A DNA stretch of 64,000 nt from Nostoc sp. KVJ20 (GTDB lineage Bacteria; Cyanobacteriota; Cyanobacteriia; Cyanobacteriales; Nostocaceae). This document shows, in pieces, positions 50,880 to 59,741 of the stretch. A model generated the notes under the pieces. That model made no database searches. It had not been told where the DNA came from and worked only from the letters and a program-made list of their open reading frames with translations. The position numbers were made by a program, and so were the translations under genes. The stretch covers positions 1-64,000 of the forward strand of contig NZ_KV757652.1 in assembly GCF_001712795.1 (NCBI RefSeq). Direction: 5' to 3'. The first letter of the stretch is position 1. Each line of letters starts with the position of its first letter.

Positions 50880-53462
50880 GTGATCGTCCCATCAAGCATT
50901 AGAGCTTTCGTAGCAAGTCATAACAGTAATTTAGAGTTTACCAGCCTCGCAAAACTATCAAGTGGAAACTTGCTTGCAGAAGTGGATCTTCACCGGGCTG
51001 TAGCAAGTTTAAAGCTAAGGCAAGATAAAAAAGCATCAATGGGTCAATTTTTGACTCCCGCTTCAGTAGCCCAATTGATGGTTGAGATGTTTAATAGGCT
51101 AGATTTGCCTGAAATATCCTTGCTTGATGCTGGAGCAGGAATCGGTTCATTACTAGCCGCTTTTGTGGAAAAAGTATGCCAGCATCGACAACAAACCTCA
51201 AGTTTGCGCGTTGTAGCTTATGAAATTGACCCTTTTCTAATTAGATATTTGCATCAGACTCTAGAGCTATGTGAGAGGGAATGTCAACGTGTGGGTATTT
51301 CCTTCAATTACGAAATTCGTGAGACTGATTTTATCGAAGATGCAGTCAGGCTACTTCAGATGGGTTTATTGAATAGTGCAAACGCAACAGAATTTACCCA
51401 TGCTATTCTCAACCCGCCTTATTTGAAAATCAATGCTCATTCCAAGGTGCGCGAATTGCTGCGTTCGATCGGTTTGGAGACTAGCAATCTTTATACTGGT
51501 TTTATGGCAGCTACAGCGCAACTTTTAAAACCAAGTGGGGAGTTTGTAGCGATTACCCCGCGCAGTTTTTGTAATGGGCCCTATTTTCGTGACTTCCGCA
51601 AGATGTTTTTAGAAATGATGGCTTTACAACAAATACATCTTTTTGAGTCGCGGCAAGAAGCATTTAGTGATGATGATGTTTTACAGGAAACTATCATCAT
51701 CAAAGCTACAAAACAAAGGCAAAAGTTTAGCAGCGTAATCATAAATACCAGCTTTGGTGCTAATGATGACTTGCTTATGTCACACTCTGTACCATATTTA
51801 GACTTGGTTCACCTCGATGATTTAGAGCAGTTTATTCATATTATTCCAGATAACATTAGCCAGCAAATTGTTCAGAGAATAGAACTTTTTACCTGTACCT
51901 TGAAAGATTTAGGGCTAACAGTTTCAACTGGACGAGTAGTAGATTTTAGAGCTAAAGATTACCTAAGAGAAAATATAGAAAACGATACCGTTCCTTTAAT
52001 ATATCCAGTGAATTTATCGAATGGATATGTAGAGTACCCAAAAATAACTAAAAAGCCCCAAGCAATAGTTCATATAGAAGAAACAGCGAATCTTTTGATA
52101 CCAAATGAGCATTATGTTCTATCCAAAAGATTCTCATCGAAAGAAGAGAAAAAGCGTGTTGTTGCGGTGGTTTATGATGCAAACCAATTTAATTATGAAT
52201 ATGTCGGCTTTGAAAATCACTTGAATTACTTTCACAAAGATGGACGTGGAGTTAGCCTTTTCTTGGCTCGTGGGCTTGCTGTTTATCTCAATTCAACCCT
52301 AGTTGATGCTTTCTTTCGGTTGTTCAATGGACATACTCAGGTCAATGCAACAGATTTGCGAAAATTAAAGTACCCTAGTTTGTCACAGCTATTGTTGTTA
52401 GGGACGGGGTTTAAAGAAGAATTTCCTTCTTTACAGGAAATTGATGAACTTATAGAAAATCAGCTATTGAGTATGTCAAATCTGTCAGAGAATAATCCAA
52501 TTGCAACTAAATCTCGAATTGATGAAGCGTTGCAAATCTTGACACAATTGGGCTTTCCACGAGCACAGCTTAATGAACGGTCAGCTTTAACCCTCCTGGC
52601 ATTGCTTGATTTAAAACCGATAGACTCTTGGCAATTAGCAACTTCTCCTTTGATTGGAATTACGACGATGATGGGCTTTATGGCTCAACATTATGGCAAA
52701 ACCTATAAGCCGAACACACGGGAAACAGTTCGCCGCCAGACAGTGCATCAATTTCTGGATGCAGGTTTGATAGTTGCTAATCCAGATGATTTAAGCCGCC
52801 CTATCAACAGTCCCAAAACTGTATATCAGATTGAAAATAGTGCGTTAGAACTATTAAGAACTTACGGTACTGACGAATGGGAAAAGAACATTCGCACTTA
52901 CCTTGCTTCAGTTGAAACTCTGAAAAAGCAATATGCTCAAGAGCGTGAAATGTCCCGTATTCCGATAGTAATTAACGGAGAAATCAAAACTTTATCACCA
53001 GGTGGTCAGAATATTCTGATTGAAAAAATTATTAATGATTTTGCCCCTCGTTTTACTCCTAGTGGAAAGCTGATCTATATTGGCGATACAGATGAAAAAT
53101 TCGCCCACTTTGATGCAGCAGCATTGGCAGATTTAGGCGTTAATATCGATTCCCACGGCAAAATGCCAGATGTGATTATTCACTTTACAACAAATAACTG
53201 GTTGGTGCTGATTGAAGCTGTAACCTCACATGGGCCAATTAATCCTAAACGAAAGAAGGAACTTGAAGTTCTATTTAGAACTGCCGAAATACCTCTGGTG
53301 ATGGTAACAACATTTCTCAGTCGTAAGGCAATGGTGGCATATCTGGCAGAGATTGCTTGGGAAACAGATGTTTGGGTTGCTGAAGATTCTACTCACCTGA
53401 TTCATTTCAATGGTGAATATCTATTGCAGGCTTACCAAATAGAAAATAAGCAAACTTCCTGA
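50880..53462 (+). CDS. Single-chain type II restriction-modification enzyme (MTase plus BsuBI/PstI-type nuclease)
   Basis: 860 residues, GTG start. N-terminal gamma-type N6-adenine methyltransferase: motif X MGQFLTPASVAQLM (54-67), motif I LLDAGAGIGS (81-90), motif IV NPPY (178-181). The middle carries a target-recognition-like region (about 340-560). Residues about 600-860 match BsuBI/PstI-type endonucleases: an HTH-like stretch (NTRETVRRQTVHQFLDAGLI), IYIGDTDEKFAHFDAAALADLG, and the catalytic MPDVIIHFTTNNWLVLIEAVTSHGPI. PstI and BsuBI cut CTGCAG and normally have separate methyltransferase genes. Fusion would tie cutting and protection in one chain. Specificity cannot be read directly. Confidence 0.82.
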   Translation: MIVPSSIRAFVASHNSNLEFTSLAKLSSGNLLAEVDLHRAVASLKLRQDKKASMGQFLTPASVAQLMVEMFNRLDLPEISLLDAGAGIGSLLAAFVEKVCQHRQQTSSLRVVAYEIDPFLIRYLHQTLELCERECQRVGISFNYEIRETDFIEDAVRLLQMGLLNSANATEFTHAILNPPYLKINAHSKVRELLRSIGLETSNLYTGFMAATAQLLKPSGEFVAITPRSFCNGPYFRDFRKMFLEMMALQQIHLFESRQEAFSDDDVLQETIIIKATKQRQKFSSVIINTSFGANDDLLMSHSVPYLDLVHLDDLEQFIHIIPDNISQQIVQRIELFTCTLKDLGLTVSTGRVVDFRAKDYLRENIENDTVPLIYPVNLSNGYVEYPKITKKPQAIVHIEETANLLIPNEHYVLSKRFSSKEEKKRVVAVVYDANQFNYEYVGFENHLNYFHKDGRGVSLFLARGLAVYLNSTLVDAFFRLFNGHTQVNATDLRKLKYPSLSQLLLLGTGFKEEFPSLQEIDELIENQLLSMSNLSENNPIATKSRIDEALQILTQLGFPRAQLNERSALTLLALLDLKPIDSWQLATSPLIGITTMMGFMAQHYGKTYKPNTRETVRRQTVHQFLDAGLIVANPDDLSRPINSPKTVYQIENSALELLRTYGTDEWEKNIRTYLASVETLKKQYAQEREMSRIPIVINGEIKTLSPGGQNILIEKIINDFAPRFTPSGKLIYIGDTDEKFAHFDAAALADLGVNIDSHGKMPDVIIHFTTNNWLVLIEAVTSHGPINPKRKKELEVLFRTAEIPLVMVTTFLSRKAMVAYLAEIAWETDVWVAEDSTHLIHFNGEYLLQAYQIENKQTS

Positions 53463-53488
53463 ATCTACAGCAAAATTCAGGTGTCTGT

Positions 53489-53599
53489 GTAATACTAATT
53501 CAATTAATGATTGCAACACATCCTTGGGTAAAGACGCGATGAATCGCGTCTCTACAAGATGGTCTATTTGGTCGCATTCTTTTTTCAAATTGGTATTAC
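53489..53599. mobile_element. 111-bp MITE-like element overlapping a stop codon
   Basis: Ends GTAATACTAATT (53489-53500) and AATTGGTATTAC (53588-53599) are inverted repeats with one mismatch. The middle carries a perfect AGACGCGAT-GA-ATCGCGTCT palindrome (53532-53551). The right end contains the TAA stop codon (53596-53598) of the minus-strand TPR gene. Elements with this palindrome are frequent in Nostoc-type genomes. It lies between convergent genes and may also act as terminator. Confidence 0.65.
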
Positions 53600-55440
53600 A
53601 TATCTTGCTTGTATTCTTCTAACAATTGCGGAATGTGATCATACCCATCTACACCGATAATCGCAATAATTTTCGGGCGATGTTGCTGTAAGAACTTGTG
53701 GAAAGCTTCTGTCCCTATCTGTCCTTGCAAAATTGTCAGTAACCCTGCTGGTTGTCGCCACTCACTAGAAGCAATTTGCTCTAAAAGATACATTCCCAAA
53801 CAGCCTGTGTAAACAGTCTTTTCGGAATTTTGCAGATGATAATAAGCTTCTGCCAAATAAGCTAAGTTCCGCCCCTGTAGATACAAATCACCGGAAACTT
53901 GCGCTGTTTTAAAGCCATCTTCGAGATATTTAATTGCGGTTTGGTGTTGTCCAATTACTAGATAGGCAATTCCTAAACTGCTGACACATAAGGCTTTACT
54001 TTGAAGATCGCCTAATTTTTCTGATAATTTTAAACCTTGTTCCAAATAATTAATTGCGGCTTCATAAGTTTCTGGTTCTAAGTTTTCCAATTCTTGAGCT
54101 TGCATGACTTCGCTGTAACCTAAATTTACCAGCGCGTTTGCTTCTCCTGTGCGATCGCCTGCTTGCCGACTCAGTATTAATCCTCGTTGACTGTAGTTAA
54201 TTGCCTCAGCATAATTTTGCTGTTGCACGTATGTGCGGCTGAGGTGATTGAGATTGGCAATTTCACAAGCGCGATCGCCTGCATTCCTAGCGATCTCTAG
54301 CGCTTGCTGATGAAAGTCAATAGAGCGCTGGTATTGTCCCAAAGCACGCTGTGAATAGCCTAAAAGGGTCAAAATTCTCGCCTTTTCTTGGGTTCCTTCG
54401 CCTTTTCGCAGCGGTTCATCTAAATAATCGAGTGCATCTCGCAAATAAGTGCCAGTAAAAGAGGCAAAAATCCCGCCGTAAAAGGGAAAATATGGACGCT
54501 GGGCAAAGGTTCGTAAAATCTGGAGCATGATTTGAGAACAGGCATCGCCGTATACTTTTCCAATGCTGCCAAAACCACTTGCTAACTGACTCCAAATCAC
54601 TGCAAAGGTCAAGAAAGTAGAAATGGACAACTTTGGCCCCGCTTTCACATCGTAAGCTTGTTGGTCAAACCAGTTAATTAGTCCCCGTTGCAAGTACTGT
54701 AAAATCAATGCCATTTCCACCCAATCTCTGAGGGTGATGCCTCGTTGTCGCTCGGTAAACTCTATTACCGATTCTTCCCTAGCCAAGGTGCGAAGCAGTG
54801 CTTGGGGTAACTCACTATTAAGTTGTTTCGCCCAACTTGCCCAAGGGCCACGTTCTCCCGGTACGCCGCCAAATCCCAGAGATTCTTTTTGCTCGTACAT
54901 CCAACTGAGCAAGTTGTCTTGCAATCGCTGCCAAGAAGCTAAACCACGGGTAATCCCTTCAGAAAATTGTTCTAAATCAGAATCTACCTGAGCAAATTGC
55001 TGTAATGATTTTGATAACTGCTGTAGCTGTTGCAAATTTAGGGGATACTTCTGATTGGGGTCAGTAACCCGGATAAATACCGCCAAACGCTCATCAGCGG
55101 GGGCTGTGGTAATTTCTGAAACTGCCGAGGCGATCGCTTCTGTGGCTTTGTTTTGCTCTTGCCAGCGTTGCCATTGACTTTGAATAGTCTTAATGGCTCT
55201 CAAACTTCGAGTAGCCTTGGCTTTCTTGAGTTCGTCTTTTTGGCTATCTACTTGACTTTGCAGGGAATTCAGGCGATCGCTCAAAGCTAGCTCAAAAACT
55301 TCCCCTGTCCCGGAAGTGATTCCTTTAAGCAGCATTTGATACACCTGTTCTACAGAGCTTATTTTGCCCTTGAGGGTGGTTTCGACAATTTCATCGATTA
55401 AGGCAAGATAGCGATCGCTTAATGGCAGAGAGTCTGGCAC
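53596..55440 (-). CDS. TPR-repeat protein, cyanobacterial
   Basis: 614 residues. The N-terminal about 330 residues are helical and unassigned (IDEIVETTLKGKISSVEQVYQML, a coiled-coil SLQSQVDSQKDELKKAKATR, then a W-rich region). The C-terminal part has at least five TPR units of 40 residues with A/G-D-R/L spacing: GQYQRSIDFHQQALEIARNAGDR, QNYAEAINYSQRGLILSRQAGDR, EAAINYLEQGLKLSEKLGDL, GQHQTAIKYLEDGFKTAQVSGDL and a last partial one. It acts as a protein-binding scaffold; the partner is unknown. The stop codon is inside a MITE end. No signal peptide. Confidence 0.8.
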   Translation of the reverse strand: MPDSLPLSDRYLALIDEIVETTLKGKISSVEQVYQMLLKGITSGTGEVFELALSDRLNSLQSQVDSQKDELKKAKATRSLRAIKTIQSQWQRWQEQNKATEAIASAVSEITTAPADERLAVFIRVTDPNQKYPLNLQQLQQLSKSLQQFAQVDSDLEQFSEGITRGLASWQRLQDNLLSWMYEQKESLGFGGVPGERGPWASWAKQLNSELPQALLRTLAREESVIEFTERQRGITLRDWVEMALILQYLQRGLINWFDQQAYDVKAGPKLSISTFLTFAVIWSQLASGFGSIGKVYGDACSQIMLQILRTFAQRPYFPFYGGIFASFTGTYLRDALDYLDEPLRKGEGTQEKARILTLLGYSQRALGQYQRSIDFHQQALEIARNAGDRACEIANLNHLSRTYVQQQNYAEAINYSQRGLILSRQAGDRTGEANALVNLGYSEVMQAQELENLEPETYEAAINYLEQGLKLSEKLGDLQSKALCVSSLGIAYLVIGQHQTAIKYLEDGFKTAQVSGDLYLQGRNLAYLAEAYYHLQNSEKTVYTGCLGMYLLEQIASSEWRQPAGLLTILQGQIGTEAFHKFLQQHRPKIIAIIGVDGYDHIPQLLEEYKQDM

Positions 55441-55622
55441 TTTGGCTATTAGGAGAATGTCACGTCAATTCTAATTCTAATCTTGGCAGCAAAAGTTGGG
55501 GAATTGGGCATTGGCCCAGAACTAAAGTTTTCATTCATACTTCTTTCTTCCTGTCCCCTGCCTCCTGCCTTTCTTTGTAAAAGCCTAAATTATCTGGGAT
55601 TTATCCAGCAGTAACGCACGTT

Positions 55623-56285
55623 ATGACAACTCAAACACTAGGACTCGAACAAAATCTCTATGACTATTTACTATCAATATCTCTCCGAGAACCGGAAATT
55701 TTAACCCAACTGAGACAGGAAACAGCCCAATATCCCATAGGTAGAATGCAAATTGCTCCCGAACAGGGGCAGTTTTTGGCGTTACTGGTGCAACTGTTGG
55801 GAGCGAAGAAAACTTTGGAAGTTGGGGTATTTACAGGTTATAGTTCCCTGGTGGTGGCATTGGCGTTACCGAGCGACGGTAAGGTGGTAGCCTGTGATAT
55901 CAGTGAGGAATTTACAACGATCGCTCGGCGTTATTGGCAGCAAGCAGGAGTGGCGGATAAAATTCAACTGCACATTGCCCCAGCTTTGGAGACTTTGGAT
56001 CGGCTACTCGCAACAGGAGAAGCGGCAACTTTTGATTTTGCCTTCATTGATGCAGATAAGAGCAATTATGATGGCTATTATGAGCGATCGCTGCAATTAG
56101 TGCGGTCGGGTGGACTGATTGCGATCGATAATGTCCTCTGGTCAGGCAGGGTTGCCGACCCGCAAGTGCAAGATAATAGAACTAAAAGAATTCGTACCTT
56201 TAATCAAAAACTGCATCAAGATCAGCGAGTTAGTCTGAGTTTAGTAGCGATCGCAGATGGCTTAACTCTGGCATTGAAGAAGTAA
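55623..56285 (+). CDS. Cation-dependent O-methyltransferase (CCoAOMT/SafC-like)
   Basis: 220 residues. Class I SAM fold of the small metal-dependent group: LEVGVFTGYSSLVVALALP (motif I), VVACDISEEFTTIARRYW, and the metal-site FAFIDADKSNYDGYYERSLQLVRSGGLIAIDNVLWSGRV. The aspartate and asparagine residues used for metal binding (D in FIDADK, D/N in IDNVL) are intact. The substrate is probably a catechol-type phenol. It stands convergent to the encapsulin genes, ending 66 bp before the first of them, and need not be part of that system. Confidence 0.88.
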   Translation: MTTQTLGLEQNLYDYLLSISLREPEILTQLRQETAQYPIGRMQIAPEQGQFLALLVQLLGAKKTLEVGVFTGYSSLVVALALPSDGKVVACDISEEFTTIARRYWQQAGVADKIQLHIAPALETLDRLLATGEAATFDFAFIDADKSNYDGYYERSLQLVRSGGLIAIDNVLWSGRVADPQVQDNRTKRIRTFNQKLHQDQRVSLSLVAIADGLTLALKK

Positions 56286-56351
56286 TGTCTTTACGCCATA
56301 TCCTGGTCTTTGCAAATCGCTACAGATATTTCAGATGCACTAACCCTTCCC

Positions 56352-57761
56352 TCAGCGACCGATTTCGACATCTTCGAGGATGCCGAGTGCGTCAGGGACG
56401 AGGACAGCTGCGGAGTAGTAGGCTGTAACAAGGTAGGAGATAATAGCCTTTTCGCTGATGCCCATGAATCGGACGGACAAGCTGGGTTGGTATTCATCGG
56501 GGATACCAGTTTGGTGTAGGCCAATCACGCCCTGATCTTTCTCACCAGTGCGGAGTATAAGGATAGAACTGGTCTGATTCTTGGTAATCGGAATCTTGTT
56601 ACAGGGAAAAATCGGTACATTGCGCCACGTGATTATCTTGCTCCCATCCATATCGATGGTGTCTGGATAGATACCTTGACGGTTGCACTGGCGACCGAAG
56701 GCTGCAATGGTGCGGGGATGAGCCAGGAAGAACCTCGACTTCCGCCGACGAGTGACTAGTTCATCAAGGTCATCGGGAGTTGGGGGGCCGCTACGGGTGT
56801 AGATGCGCTGTTTGAGGTCGGCGTTGTGTAACAATCCAAACTCGCGGTTGTTGATCAACTCGTATTCTTGACGTTCCCGCAATGCCTCAATCGTCAACCG
56901 CAATTGTTCTTCCGTCTGGTTGTATGGTTGATTGTACAGATCCGCAACACGAGTATTCACTCGCAACATAGTCTGAGCAATGCTTAACTGATATTCGCGG
57001 GGTGAGAGTTCGTAGTCAACAAATGTTCCTGGTAATGTCGTCTCTGTACTATGACTGGTTGACAACGCGATCGCAGCTTCCCCATACTTGTTTTGTGGAA
57101 GTTCTGCGCGAGTTCTAAACTGATCAACTTGGGCTTGCAACGCTTGCGACGACTGGTTGAGCAGTTCCCGAAATGCCTGTTGTGGTAGCACTAATAGGGT
57201 GCATCGGGTCACAGCTTTGACTGTGAACTTCCAATTGCTTTCTGAATCCACCAACACGCGATCGCCAAAATAATCACCGTCAGCTAGCGTATCCAACAAA
57301 GGCTGCTCGTCATACTTGCCAATACCAATCTTGTTCGCTTTGCCATGTGCGAGCAAAAAAAGCTGATTGGCTGGCTGACCTGACTGGACTATGATATCAC
57401 CAGGTGCGAACTCCTGCTGAACAAACCGACTTGCTAACGCCCTCAGCACCTCGATATCGTCAAATCCTCGCAGCAAGGGCAACTCACCAAGTTCCTGGGG
57501 AATCACCTGCACCTCGGCTCCAGTGTTGGAGAAACTCAATCGCCCATCACCTACTGTATAGGTCAACCGACGGTTCAGCCGATAAGTTCCACCCTTCGTC
57601 TGCACCCACGGCAACATCTTCAATAACCACCGCGAGGAAATTTCCTGCGTCTGCGGTGCAGATTTGGTGGTGGTGGACAAATTACGCGCAGCATTTTTAC
57701 TCAAACTCAGTTGAGGTTGTCCACTCTCAACATTTAAATTTGATTCAATAAAATCCGTCAT
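56352..57761 (-). CDS. Family 2B encapsulin shell protein (cNMP-domain), copy 1
   Basis: 469 residues. Residues about 1-90 and 245-469 form a phage-capsid-like shell fold with the family's conserved blocks: SRWLLKMLPWVQTKGGTYRLNR, DYELSPREYQLSIAQTMLRVNTRVADLYN, NNREFGLLHNADLKQRI, FFLAHPRTIAAFGR, IFPCNKIPIT and GISEKAIISYLVTAYYSAAVL. Between them, about 95-212, sits a CRP-like cyclic-nucleotide-binding domain (FVQQEFAPGDIIVQSGQPANQLFLLAHG ... DGDYFGDRVLVDSESNWKFTVKA). Such proteins self-assemble into nanocompartments and sit next to terpene synthases. The nucleotide pocket lacks the usual Arg and Glu. It follows copy 2 by 285 bp on the same strand, probably last of the geoA operon. Confidence 0.82.
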   Translation of the reverse strand: MTDFIESNLNVESGQPQLSLSKNAARNLSTTTKSAPQTQEISSRWLLKMLPWVQTKGGTYRLNRRLTYTVGDGRLSFSNTGAEVQVIPQELGELPLLRGFDDIEVLRALASRFVQQEFAPGDIIVQSGQPANQLFLLAHGKANKIGIGKYDEQPLLDTLADGDYFGDRVLVDSESNWKFTVKAVTRCTLLVLPQQAFRELLNQSSQALQAQVDQFRTRAELPQNKYGEAAIALSTSHSTETTLPGTFVDYELSPREYQLSIAQTMLRVNTRVADLYNQPYNQTEEQLRLTIEALRERQEYELINNREFGLLHNADLKQRIYTRSGPPTPDDLDELVTRRRKSRFFLAHPRTIAAFGRQCNRQGIYPDTIDMDGSKIITWRNVPIFPCNKIPITKNQTSSILILRTGEKDQGVIGLHQTGIPDEYQPSLSVRFMGISEKAIISYLVTAYYSAAVLVPDALGILEDVEIGR

Positions 57762-58046
57762 CAGCCGATCCTCTAGTTAACAATTTTGGATTTTAGATTT
57801 TAGATTTTAGATTTGTTCCACGTAGCTTGCTTGTTGCGGAGCGAGTATAAATCACAGACGTGTTGAAATTTTGAATTTTGAATCTTTCAATCCCTTCGGG
57901 TGAAGCTCCTAACGTCGCTAACGCTGCGCTAACAGCAGTCGCTCATGGGGGAAACCCCCATCGCCCTTGGCGTCTCCCCTTGGGAGAAGACCGCGCTGCT
58001 TCACCAAAATCCAAAATTTAAAATCTAAAATCTAAAATTCAATCCC
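57762..58046. repeat. Repeat-rich gap between the two shell genes
   Basis: TTTTAGATTTTAGAT tracts at both sides, plus a middle stretch of dispersed-repeat words: GTCGCTAACGCTGCGCTAAC (about 57914-57933) and GGCGTCTCCCCTTGGGAGAAGAC (about 57968-57990, a palindrome). The same words occur in other repeats of the window. There is no gene, and no terminator with T-run on the minus strand. Confidence 0.6.
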
Positions 58047-59450
58047 TCAGCGCCCAATTTCAACATCTTCAAGGATGCCAAGTGCGTCAGGAGTGAGGAC
58101 GGCTGCGGAGTAGTAGGCGGTGACGAGGTAGGAGATGATCGCCTTTTCGCTGATGCCCATAAATCGAACAGACAAACTGGGTTGGTATTCATCGGGGATA
58201 CCAGTTTGATGTAAGCCGATTACTCCTTGTTTTTCTACACCAGTGCGGAGCAAAAGGATAGAACTAGTGCGGTTATTGGTGATGGGGATCTTGTTGGAAG
58301 GAAAGATGGGTACGCCGCGCCAAGATGTGACCTGAACGCCGTTCACATCTACACTTTGTGGATAAAGACCAAGGCGGTTGGCCTCACGACCAAAGGCAGC
58401 GATCGTCCGGGGGTGAGCCAGGAAGAATCCCGGCTCCTTCCATACCGTCGCCAACAGTTCGTCCAAGTCATCGGGAGTAGGTGCGCCGCTACTGCTGTAG
58501 ATCCGCTGTTTGAGGTCGGCGTTGTGCAGCAACCCGAATTCGCGGTTGTTGAGTAACTCGTGTTCTTGACGTTCCCGTAATGCCTCGATAGTCAGCCGCA
58601 GTTGTTCTTCTGTCTGGTTGTACGGTTCGTTGTACAGATCGGCTACCCGCGTACTGACTCGCAACACCGTTTGAGCAATGCTCAACTCATATTCTCTGGG
58701 TGTGAGTTCGTAATCGGCGAAGGTTCCGGGCAACTCAGCCTCTTGGGGATGATCGGCTGCCAGTTCAATGGCCGCTTCACCTTGGGCAGTTTGTGGCTGG
58801 TTCAGGCGGGTGCGGAACTGTTCAACATGGGTTCCTAATTCCTCAGACTGAGCGATCGCCCTTTCAAACGCCGCTTGGGGTAGCGACAACACGATGGTTC
58901 TGGTAATCGCCTTGAGGGTGTACTGCCAAGTATCCTCGGACTGCACCACAGTTTCATCGCCGAAATGGTCGCCGTCGGCTAGCACATCGTACACAATCTG
59001 CTCGCCATACTTGCCAACACCAATTTTGTTGACCTTACCACGAGCAATCAGAATTATGCGATTGGCCGGCTGACCAATCGGGACGATCACCTCGTCTGGG
59101 GCGAACTCCTCCTGCACAAACTGGTTCGCCAACCCGGTCAACACCTCGACGTTGTTAAACCCTCGCAGCAAGGGCAACTCAGTAAGTTCCAGGGGAATCA
59201 CCTGCACCGTTGCTCCGGTGTTGGTGAAACTCACCCGTCCATCACCCACGGAATAACTCAACCGACGGTTGACTCGATAAGCGCCACCTTTTGTCTGCAC
59301 CCACGGTAACAACTTCAACAACCACCTCGATGTAATTTCCTGAGTCTGCGGTGCAGATTTGGTCGTTGTCGCCAAATTACGCGCCGCTGCTGTACTCAAG
59401 GTTAACTGAGGCTGCTGATCTTCCAAATTGGGATCGTTAGAATACGTCAC
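58047..59450 (-). CDS. Family 2B encapsulin shell protein (cNMP-domain), copy 2
   Basis: 467 residues, homologous to copy 1 along its full length. Shared blocks: SRWLLKLLPWVQTKGGAYRVNRRLSYSVGDGR, LPGTFADYELTPREYELSIAQTVLRVSTRVADLYNEPYNQTEEQLRLTIEAL, FGLLHNADLKQRIY, and the last 60 residues (about GVIGLHQTGIPDEYQPSLSV onward) are almost identical to copy 1. Differences cluster in the cNMP domain (DGDHFGDETVVQSEDTWQYTLKA), in the helix with ELLATVWKEPG against ELVTRRRKSR, and in the N-arm. It starts 291 bp after geosmin synthase on the same strand. It probably co-assembles with copy 1 or forms a separate shell. Confidence 0.82.
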   Translation of the reverse strand: MTYSNDPNLEDQQPQLTLSTAAARNLATTTKSAPQTQEITSRWLLKLLPWVQTKGGAYRVNRRLSYSVGDGRVSFTNTGATVQVIPLELTELPLLRGFNNVEVLTGLANQFVQEEFAPDEVIVPIGQPANRIILIARGKVNKIGVGKYGEQIVYDVLADGDHFGDETVVQSEDTWQYTLKAITRTIVLSLPQAAFERAIAQSEELGTHVEQFRTRLNQPQTAQGEAAIELAADHPQEAELPGTFADYELTPREYELSIAQTVLRVSTRVADLYNEPYNQTEEQLRLTIEALRERQEHELLNNREFGLLHNADLKQRIYSSSGAPTPDDLDELLATVWKEPGFFLAHPRTIAAFGREANRLGLYPQSVDVNGVQVTSWRGVPIFPSNKIPITNNRTSSILLLRTGVEKQGVIGLHQTGIPDEYQPSLSVRFMGISEKAIISYLVTAYYSAAVLTPDALGILEDVEIGR

Positions 59451-59577
59451 AACTTAATCCTCCACTTTAATTAGTTACTAAAAAAAACCGATCTCATGCG
59501 ATCGCATACTGAACCTGGAATTAACTCACCGACAAAAAAATCACCTTAAATCCTCACCAAAAACTTGGGTCTGTTCG

Positions 59578-59650
59578 CGTTGGCGTAGCCTCTCGTAGAG
59601 AAGCGTCTCGTAGAGAAGCCCCGTCTTTTGAGGACGGCTTTTTATCATCA
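59578..59650. terminator. Repeat and hairpin between geosmin synthase and shell gene
   Basis: TCTCGTAGAGAAGCG repeated at 59592-59618 runs into GCCCCGTCTTTTGAGGACGGC, a hairpin followed by TTTTTAT on the plus strand. Read on the minus strand, the coding direction of geoA and the shell genes, it has no T-run, so it should not stop that transcript. A similar hairpin is at 19949. Confidence 0.4.
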
Positions 59651-59741
59651 GTGACACGACTTTGAATGAGTAATGAGTAATGAGTGGATGAGAAATGGGT
59701 ATTTACTCATTACTTATTACTTGTTACTTATTACTCCAGAA

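Noticed and set aside
55623..56285. O-methyltransferase as a part of the geosmin system
   Set aside because: It is on the opposite strand, convergent, and its family methylates catechol-type phenols, whereas geosmin synthesis needs no O-methylation. Proximity alone is weak.
57762..59741. Reading the two shell genes as CRP-type transcription regulators
   Set aside because: No helix-turn-helix follows the cyclic-nucleotide domain. Instead, a long capsid-like region surrounds it on both sides.
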